A stretch of DNA of 11,464 bases from Eggerthellaceae bacterium (GTDB lineage Bacteria > Actinomycetota > Coriobacteriia > Coriobacteriales > Eggerthellaceae). A program made the translations under genes and the position numbers. Numbering within the stretch: the stretch's first letter is position 1; each line of letters begins with the position of its first letter. The stretch spans positions 1 through 11,464 of the forward strand of contig DMNP01000160.1 in NCBI GenBank assembly GCA_003452695.1. Direction: 5' to 3'. Below, piece after piece: positions 6,776 through 11,464 of this stretch. The notes beneath the pieces are model-generated. The model saw only the letters and a list, made by a program, of their open reading frames with translations, did not search any database and was not told the DNA's origin.

Positions 6776-6910
6776 GGCCCTTCGGTTTAAGGCGAGGGGC
6801 GCGGAGAGGGGATTCGGGCTTGTCCTCGGCTAAGCTTTAGAATATCCAAAAATGTGCCTGCGGAATCGCCCTCACCCCTCTCCCCGCCCCTCGCCTTAAA
6901 CCGAAGGGCC
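6776..6910 (-). repeat. long hairpin repeat, copy 1 (conserved core with copy-specific arms)
   Basis: Arms 6776-6811 and 6875-6910 pair over 36 positions with one mismatch (6802/6884). They enclose a 63-base loop. Read on the minus strand, the loop begins TGAGGGCGATTC, continues GCAGGCACA, then after a variable middle CTAAAGC, AGCCGA and CAAGCCCGAA. The same blocks in the same order form the loop of the repeat at 10397-10548, although the outer arm sequences are unrelated. GGGC/GCCC pairing just inside the arms extends the stem past a GA/GA internal loop. No transposase and no obvious target-site duplication is visible. Repeat status rests on the two copies in this window. Function unknown. 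Confidence 0.85.
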
Positions 6911-6966
6911 TGCCAGCTCCCTTCAACCTGAAAGGAATAGCAAACTAAGTTCTAGCACTGCAATTC

Positions 6967-6992
6967 AAGATGCGTAGGCAACAGCGCATCTT
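6967..6992 (-). terminator. 8-bp hairpin after the glycosyltransferase gene; weak terminator candidate
   Basis: AAGATGCG (6967-6974) pairs perfectly with CGCATCTT (6985-6992) around a 10-base loop, starting about 32 bases past the glycosyltransferase stop codon. Position fits a transcript end. Stem strength is moderate and no T-run follows, so intrinsic termination is doubtful. Confidence 0.35.
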
Positions 6993-7023
6993 AGCGATGT
7001 TTCCAAAACGCACCTTCATCGCG

Positions 7024-9144
7024 CTACCGATTCCGACGGTCCTCCAGGGCGTCTTTCAGGGCACGCGGCCAGGCCAGCAGGCGGCGTCCGACGCCGCGGA
7101 TGCGGTGGAACTCCAGGCCGGCCTTCAGGTGCTCGCACGTCTTCAACCCGCCGCGAACGTACAGGTTGAAATAGATTACGTCCTCGCCTTCAAGGCCCTC
7201 CTCGTAGGCGTTCAGGTCGTCGGGGTTCACCATCCGTGCATCGTTGATGGCCACTTCGCCCAGAAACGCGATGCGCTGCGCCAAGGCCGCCGCGAATTCC
7301 CGGGAATACGACTGCCAATGCTCGCGCAGCCACGAATCCAACGTGCGAATGTCGTGCAGGACTCCGTGTAAATTGCGCAGGCCGCGAACTGCCGTCATCG
7401 TGGAATCAGCCCGCATCCTGCGCAGATACAGCGGCTCGTTCAGAAACGCCGCGCGCTGGGCATGGGCGATGAGCAGGGGCGAGAACAGCTCGTCTTCGTG
7501 GATTATGCCCGGCGCGAACCGCAGCTGCGCGCAATCCAGCAAGTCCTTCTTGAAGAAGTGCAGGCACTCAGAGCAGAAGTACTCGTCGCGGCGCATGTAT
7601 TCCACGAAGAGCGCAGCGCCGCTCATCACCCCGGCAACGTCGGTGCGCAGCTCGAAGGAATCCTCGTTGTTCACCCGGCGCATGTGCGCCGTCTCGTAGA
7701 ACGTGTGCGCCGTGAAGTCCAGGTAATCCAGGTCGTCTGCCGCTGCGCGGGCGTGCAGCTTTTCCAGCGCATCGGGCGCATACAGGTCGTCAGCGTCCAA
7801 GCACAGCAGATACGTGCCCCGTGCGTGTTCGATGGCCAGGTTGCGCGCGCTGGACTGCCCGCCGTTTTCCTGCGAAAGCCACACGAAGCGCGCATCGCCG
7901 CGCGAAGCGCTTCGCGCTATGGCGCCAGACGCATCGGGAGACCCGTCGTCGACGCAAATCACCTCGAAGTTCGCGAACGACTGCGCCAGCAGCGATTCCA
8001 CGCATTCGCGCACGTAGCGTTCCACTTTGAATATGGGAACGACCACGGTGATGTCCGGGTGCTCGGGGCGCTGCGCGACTATTGTCAGCTTGCTGTCCGG
8101 CTGCAGCGAACCCGCGCTCGTGCGGCCGCTGCGCTGGTAGTCGAAGTCCTGCCAGGGGGCCTGCTGCGCATAGCGCTCGACATAGGATTCGGGACTTGCC
8201 TCCAACAAGAGCAGGTCGTTTCGCATGTCGATGCTCAGAAGGTCGTTCGCGAACGCTCCGCTTTCCCGTGCGTTTGCCATCTCGGCAGACCAGAGCCTTG
8301 CGAATTCCAGCTTGGCCTCGGGCGCCACCCGGTTGAAATGCCACACGCAGTTGCCGTAGCACAGCGGGCCGAGTACCGGGCCGAACGCAGCTTGCACGGC
8401 AGGGTCGCACGACTGCAGGAAGGCGCGTGAACGGGCAAACTCCTGAAAGACCGCGTTCAGCTTCTGGCCCGAAGTCGAAGACGATCCCTGAACCTCCACG
8501 CGGTAATGCACATGGCACGTTTCGATGACCACCGCGCGTTTCGCCGCCATCCAGCACATATGGCAAAACGACGTGTCCTGGAACGATGCGCCGGGCGTGG
8601 GCGCAAAGCGTATCGCGCGCTCCTGCAGCAGCGAGCGCCGATACATGCCCGACCAGATGCTCGGGCGTACGGTAATGACCAGCGGGTGGTCTGCGGGATT
8701 GAATGGCTGGCCATAGGCGATGCCCACGTCCTTGTATAAGTTCAGCTGCCGATCGCGCTCGTCAATATGCTCGAAGTAGTTGCTCTTCACCACGTCGGCC
8801 TGCGCCGCATGTGCGACGCGCACATAAGTGGCATACATGTCGGGCGAAACGAAGTCGTCTGGCTCCACGATGCCGATGAATTCCCCACGCGCTTCGGCCA
8901 AACCGCGGTTCATGGAATCACCGTAACCGGTGTTGTCCTTGGACAGCACGCGAATGCGCGAATCGCGTCTCGCGAATTCTTCCAGTATCTGCGGCGACGA
9001 ATCGGTGGAGCCGTCGTCTATGGCGATGATCTCGATGTCTTCGAGAGTCTGCGCGCACAGCGATTCCAAGCACTGGCGCAGGTAGCGCTCCATGTTGTAG
9101 ACGGGCACCAGCACCGATACGGCCGGCGAATCCTGCAAGGTCAT
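7024..9144 (-). CDS. tandem two-domain family 2 (GT-A) glycosyltransferase
   Basis: A 706-aa cytoplasmic protein with two GT2 domains. Domain 1 (about 8-230) has VSVLVPVYN (9-17), DDGSTD (43-48), the metal-binding EPDD (94-97) and a QDTSF segment (189-193) where the catalytic acid usually lies. Domain 2 (about 364-585) has ITVVVPIF (365-372), DDGSPD (399-404), DADD (450-453) and HEDELF (549-554). A mostly helical linker (about 235-355) and C-terminal region complete it; no membrane helix is evident. Both domains keep nucleotide-binding motifs, so both may be active, perhaps adding two sugars or building a disaccharide repeat. Domain 1 has Gln where domain 2 has Glu in the late acidic motif, so its activity is less certain. 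ATG 9144 follows AGGGAGAG at good spacing; the longer frame would overlap hisI. The wall-polymer role is inferred from neighbours. Confidence 0.9.
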   Translation of the reverse strand: MTLQDSPAVSVLVPVYNMERYLRQCLESLCAQTLEDIEIIAIDDGSTDSSPQILEEFARRDSRIRVLSKDNTGYGDSMNRGLAEARGEFIGIVEPDDFVSPDMYATYVRVAHAAQADVVKSNYFEHIDERDRQLNLYKDVGIAYGQPFNPADHPLVITVRPSIWSGMYRRSLLQERAIRFAPTPGASFQDTSFCHMCWMAAKRAVVIETCHVHYRVEVQGSSSTSGQKLNAVFQEFARSRAFLQSCDPAVQAAFGPVLGPLCYGNCVWHFNRVAPEAKLEFARLWSAEMANARESGAFANDLLSIDMRNDLLLLEASPESYVERYAQQAPWQDFDYQRSGRTSAGSLQPDSKLTIVAQRPEHPDITVVVPIFKVERYVRECVESLLAQSFANFEVICVDDGSPDASGAIARSASRGDARFVWLSQENGGQSSARNLAIEHARGTYLLCLDADDLYAPDALEKLHARAAADDLDYLDFTAHTFYETAHMRRVNNEDSFELRTDVAGVMSGAALFVEYMRRDEYFCSECLHFFKKDLLDCAQLRFAPGIIHEDELFSPLLIAHAQRAAFLNEPLYLRRMRADSTMTAVRGLRNLHGVLHDIRTLDSWLREHWQSYSREFAAALAQRIAFLGEVAINDARMVNPDDLNAYEEGLEGEDVIYFNLYVRGGLKTCEHLKAGLEFHRIRGVGRRLLAWPRALKDALEDRRNR

Positions 9145-9176
9145 GTTGCTCTCCCTCTTCCTTATCCGCTTACCGG

Positions 9177-9494
9177 CTAGCCCAACGTGCGGTAAAAGCA
9201 CGTGCGATTGCCCGTGTGGCAGGCGGGGCCTTCGGGGTGCACGCGTGCGAGCAGGCAATCGGCATCGCAATCGTAGCGCAACTCCACGAGTTGTTGCGTG
9301 TTGCCGCTGGTTTCGCCCTTGTGCCAGAGCTCGGCGCGGCTGCGCGACCAGAACCATGTGGTGCGCTGCTGCAGCGTAAGACCCACCGATTGCGCGTTCA
9401 TCCAGGCCATCATCAGCACTTCGCCCGATTCGGCGTCCTGCACGATGCACGGGATAAGCCCCGCGTCGTCGAATTTCAATTGTGAAACGTCCAT
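9177..9494 (-). CDS. hisI: phosphoribosyl-AMP cyclohydrolase
   Basis: Hydrolyses the purine ring of phosphoribosyl-AMP in the third step of histidine synthesis. The 105-aa length is that of the monofunctional enzyme, so the HisE pyrophosphohydrolase domain is absent and must be encoded elsewhere. Signature segments are WMN (31-33), WFWSRSR (47-53), [10 protein letters not shown] (56-65), the metal-binding DCDADC (75-80) and CHTGNRTC (92-99) with the zinc cysteines. ATG 9494 is preceded by AAAGGA six or seven bases upstream. The longer in-frame extension overlaps hisF and is discarded. It lies 44 bases after hisF and 32 before the glycosyltransferase, consistent with one transcript. Cytoplasmic. 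Confidence 0.96.
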   Translation of the reverse strand: MDVSQLKFDDAGLIPCIVQDAESGEVLMMAWMNAQSVGLTLQQRTTWFWSRSRAELWHKGETSGNTQQLVELRYDCDADCLLARVHPEGPACHTGNRTCFYRTLG

Positions 9495-9538
9495 GTGATT
9501 CCTTTCCGGTGTTCGGCCACGGCCCGATCGGCGGCGCC

Positions 9539-10303
9539 TTAGAGGCGAACGGGAATGCCTTGGGCGCGCATGTGCTCCTTCACCTGGCGAATGGTCAGCT
9601 CTCCGAAATGGAAGACGCTCGCGGCCAGCACGGCATCGGCCTCGCCTTCCAGGATGCCCTGTGCAAAATGCTCCAACTTGCCCACGCCACCGCTGGCGAT
9701 GACGGGAATTTCCACCGCCCGCGCGACCGCACGGGTAAGGGCACAGTCGAATCCGTCGCGGCTGCCATCGCGGTCCATGCTGGTCAGCAAGATCTCGCCC
9801 GCACCGCGTTTGGCCGCCTCGCGCGCCCATTCCACGGCATCGATGCCCGTGGCCTTGCGCCCGCCCGCCACGTACACCTCCCATTTGTTGGGATTGCCCG
9901 CGCACTGCTTGGCGTCTATCGCCACGATTATCGCCTGCGTGCCGAAAGCTTGAGCTGCCTGGGTTATCAGAGACGGGTCCTTCACGGCGGCGGAGTTCAC
10001 GCTTACCTTGTCGGCGCCGGCGGCTATCATGCGGCGAATGTCGGCCACGCTGCGAAAGCCCCCGCCCACCGTGTAGGGCAGGTGCAGTTCCTCGCTCGCG
10101 CGGCTGGCCAAATCCACCGTGGTAGCCCGGTCGTCGCTCGTAGCGGTTATATCCAGGAAGATGACTTCGTCGGCCTTCTGCTCGTCGTAGCGCTGTGCAA
10201 GCTCGATGGGATCGCCCGCGTCGCGCAAATTCACGAAGTTCACCCCCTTCACGACGCGCCCGTCGGTCACGTCCATGCAGGGTATTACGCGCTTGGTCAG
10301 CAT
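9539..10303 (-). CDS. hisF: imidazole glycerol phosphate synthase, cyclase subunit
   Basis: TIM-barrel subunit that, with ammonia from the HisH glutaminase, converts PRFAR into imidazole glycerol phosphate and AICAR. The 254-aa length is typical. Catalytic aspartates are visible at Asp11 (IPCMDV) and Asp130 (AIDAK). Phosphate-binding segments are GGGFRS (80-85), SVNSAA (101-106), TSMDRDG (174-180) and IASGGVG (202-208). The two-fold HisA/HisF half-barrel pattern is complete. ATG 10303 has a strong GAGGAGG ribosome site. The gene follows hisA after 275 bases filled mainly by the long hairpin repeat, and precedes hisI by 44 bases. The strong ribosome site suggests good translation even if coupling to hisA is lost. 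Confidence 0.97.
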   Translation of the reverse strand: MLTKRVIPCMDVTDGRVVKGVNFVNLRDAGDPIELAQRYDEQKADEVIFLDITATSDDRATTVDLASRASEELHLPYTVGGGFRSVADIRRMIAAGADKVSVNSAAVKDPSLITQAAQAFGTQAIIVAIDAKQCAGNPNKWEVYVAGGRKATGIDAVEWAREAAKRGAGEILLTSMDRDGSRDGFDCALTRAVARAVEIPVIASGGVGKLEHFAQGILEGEADAVLAASVFHFGELTIRQVKEHMRAQGIPVRL

Positions 10304-10396
10304 CGGCTCCTCCTCATGTGAAGATGACGGTTGTTTTGCGATTGTACAATTCCAACTCGCACGTCCCTCTTATTCGTACCCTCGATTGCATCACGC

Positions 10397-10548
10397 TCGC
10401 TGGACGCTGATTCCCCGGCAGCCGGGCTGGGGCAAGGGGGTGAGGGCGATTCTGCAGGCACAATTCCTGATAGATACTAAAGCAAAGCCGAAGCCAAGCC
10501 CGAACCCCCTTGCCCCAGCCCGGCTGCCGGGGAATCAGCGTCCAGCGA
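10397..10548 (+). repeat. long hairpin repeat, copy 2 (conserved core with copy-specific arms)
   Basis: Arms 10397-10441 and 10504-10548 are a perfect 45-bp inverted repeat around a 62-base loop. Read on the plus strand, the core starts TGAGGGCGATTC and continues GCAGGCACA, CTAAAGC, AGCCGA and CAAGCCCGAA, as in the copy at 6776-6910 (minus orientation). By hand, 45 of 50 aligned core bases match, outside a variable middle of 12-14 bases. The core runs antisense to the his genes here, whereas copy 1 runs sense to the LCP genes. Located between hisA and hisF. Its strength suggests a block or stabiliser in the transcript, but no function can be read from the sequence. Confidence 0.88.
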
Positions 10549-10578
10549 CCCCAAGGCTTCGGGATTAGAGCCAAAACC

Positions 10579-11313
10579 TCAGCCGTCGCACGCCGCCAGG
10601 GCCTCGTGCAGGTCCAGCGACCCTTCGTACAGGGCGCGGCCTGCTATGACGCCTTCGATGGAACCGGGATGCGCGAGCTCGGCTGCTGCCAGCCGCCGAA
10701 TGTCGTCGATGCCCGCCACGCCGCCGCTCGCGACCACCGGGTGGCCGAACGCGGCCGCCATGGCCACATAGGCCTGCTCGTCGATGCCGGTCTGCATGCC
10801 GTCGCGCGCGATGTCGGTGTATACCAGATGGCAATAGCCCAATGCGCTCATCTGGGAAGCCAGCTCGGCTGCCGCCACGCCCGACCCCTCGCGCCAGCCA
10901 GCCACGGCCACCTCCCCTTCGCGGGCGTCTATTCCCGCGGCAAGCAGGTCGCCGTAGCGGTCGATGGCCGCGCGGGCGAATTCCGGGTCGCGCACGAGGG
11001 CCGTGCCCAGCACCAGGCGGCTCGCACCCGCGTTCGCCAGGCGATCGATGACGGCCAGACTGCGGATGCCGCCACCGATTTCCACCTTCAACCCCGTGGC
11101 CGCCAAAATCCGCTCCACGGTGGCAATGTTGTCGGCATTTCCCGTCTTCGCACCGTCCAGGTCCACCATGTGCAACCAGGTAGCCCCGGCATCTTCGAAG
11201 GCTTTGGCCTGCTCGACGGGGTCGTCGTTGTATATGGTGACGCGATTGTAGTCGCCTTTCGCCAGGCGCACCGCCTTGCCATCCAAGATATCTATTGCGG
11301 GAAGCACGTACAT
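10579..11313 (-). CDS. hisA: ProFAR isomerase (phosphoribosylformimino-AICAR-phosphate isomerase)
   Basis: TIM-barrel enzyme that isomerises ProFAR to PRFAR, the substrate of HisF/HisH. The 244-aa protein has PAID (5-8) with catalytic Asp8, DLDGAKTG (51-58), GGGIR (80-84), GTALVRDP (103-110), YTDIARDG (165-172) with second catalytic Asp167, ASGGV (195-199) and GRALYEG (225-231). Some actinobacteria use this protein, as PriA, also for tryptophan synthesis (TrpF activity). The sequence alone does not decide that. ATG 11313 has an AAGGA ribosome site about ten bases upstream. It follows hisH by 58 bases that include a perfect palindrome. The longer alternative frame across this region is a shadow. 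Confidence 0.96.
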   Translation of the reverse strand: MYVLPAIDILDGKAVRLAKGDYNRVTIYNDDPVEQAKAFEDAGATWLHMVDLDGAKTGNADNIATVERILAATGLKVEIGGGIRSLAVIDRLANAGASRLVLGTALVRDPEFARAAIDRYGDLLAAGIDAREGEVAVAGWREGSGVAAAELASQMSALGYCHLVYTDIARDGMQTGIDEQAYVAMAAAFGHPVVASGGVAGIDDIRRLAAAELAHPGSIEGVIAGRALYEGSLDLHEALAACDG

Positions 11314-11339
11314 GCTGAAATATCCTTCCTCGGTTGCAC

Positions 11340-11355
11340 GCTGCTCGCGAGCAGC
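11340..11355. repeat. 16-bp perfect palindrome between hisH and hisA
   Basis: GCTGCTCG is followed directly by its reverse complement CGAGCAGC. In RNA it would form a 6-bp stem with a CGCG loop, 17 bases past the hisH stop. It may be an intercistronic stabiliser, a processing site or a protein-binding site. No T-run follows. Confidence 0.45.
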
Positions 11356-11371
11356 GCCACGTCAAGCGCGT

Positions 11372-11464
11372 CTAGCCGGCGGCCTTGCCGCCTCCATTGC
11401 ACAGCGCCACGAAATTCGCCAGCAGGCGCGCGCCCGCATCCGAGCTCTTCTCGGGGTGGAACTG
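11372..11464 (-). CDS. hisH: imidazole glycerol phosphate synthase, glutaminase subunit (C-terminal 30 aa only)
   Basis: The right edge cuts this gene, leaving 30 residues and a TAG stop. They begin QFHPEKSSDAG, carrying the His and Glu of the class I glutamine amidotransferase catalytic triad in the C-terminal HPE motif. HisH releases ammonia from glutamine and feeds it to HisF. PdxT or other amidotransferases have related ends, but the QFHPEKS form and the hisA/hisF neighbours support HisH. It ends in a Gly/Ala-rich tail (NGGGKAAG). Confidence 0.88.
   Translation of the reverse strand, partial: QFHPEKSSDAGARLLANFVALCNGGGKAAG

Larger units (their letters stand above)
6656..7023. other. 368-base intergenic region with no gene; holds two hairpins
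   Basis: It separates the glycosyltransferase gene from the LCP genes. In transcription order it holds a small hairpin (6967-6992), about 56 bases without visible structure, the long repeat hairpin (6776-6910) and a 120-base leader before the LCP start. I found no convincing promoter in that leader. GATAAT- and TAAGAT-like -10 boxes occur, but neither has a matching -35. No short ORF has a credible ribosome site. Confidence 0.7.

Noticed and set aside
7462..8430. 322-codon plus-strand frame opposite the glycosyltransferase
   Set aside because: Antisense to conserved GT2 motifs, with no recognisable product or ribosome site.
9145..9450. N-terminal extension of the glycosyltransferase
   Set aside because: It overlaps nearly all of hisI in another frame, and a good ribosome site marks the start at 9144.
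10341..10369. possible promoter upstream of hisF (TACAAT within the palindrome ATTGTACAAT)
   Set aside because: No acceptable -35 sequence at 16-18 bases. The TACAAT lies inside a 10-base palindrome that may be chance.
6776..10548. the two hairpins as retron msr-msd, CRISPR or insertion sequence ends
   Set aside because: No reverse transcriptase, Cas or transposase gene is in the window. There are only two copies 3.5 kb apart, no regular spacers, and the arms differ between copies.
1..11464. tRNA, rRNA or CRISPR arrays
   Set aside because: No cloverleaf, rRNA segment or regular repeat-spacer series was seen on either strand.

Overview
The window is GC-rich bacterial DNA in which every convincing gene lies on the minus strand, so transcription runs from the right edge to the left. 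The combination of a high-GC genome, a monofunctional HisI, three LytR-CpsA-Psr (LCP) ligase paralogues and a TarI/TarJ pair best suits a Gram-positive actinobacterium. A Coriobacteriia/Eggerthellaceae-type gut organism is my inference; nothing in the window fixes the taxon.

Right third (about 9177-11464): a histidine biosynthesis block, read right to left as the C-terminal end of hisH, then hisA, hisF and hisI. The chain is tight except between hisA and hisF, where a 275-base gap holds a perfect 45-bp inverted repeat around a 62-base loop (10397-10548).

Middle (7024-9144): one large cytoplasmic protein with two tandem GT-A family 2 glycosyltransferase domains. It follows hisI by 32 bases. 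A 368-base intergenic region (6656-7023) comes next and holds a second long hairpin (6776-6910). The two hairpins share a conserved core of about 62-64 bases, but the outer parts of their arms have unrelated sequences. In each copy the arms still pair with each other. This is the most unusual signal in the window.

Left part (81-6655): a wall-glycopolymer cluster. In transcription order it holds a long LCP protein with a disordered cytoplasmic N-terminus, an LCP protein built as a lipoprotein, a TagO/WecA-type undecaprenyl-phosphate GlcNAc-1-phosphate transferase, a conventional one-TM LCP protein, TarI (ribitol-5-phosphate cytidylyltransferase) and TarJ (ribulose-5-phosphate reductase). TarJ and TarI supply CDP-ribitol, TagO starts the lipid-linked polymer, the glycosyltransferase could extend it, and the LCP enzymes would transfer the finished polymer to peptidoglycan. 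No polymerase, flippase or ABC exporter is present. A well-formed promoter (TTTATA, 17 bp, extended -10 TATAAT) lies just before tagO, followed by a leader that can fold into a hairpin. The cluster ends at a 12-bp perfect hairpin directly after tarJ.
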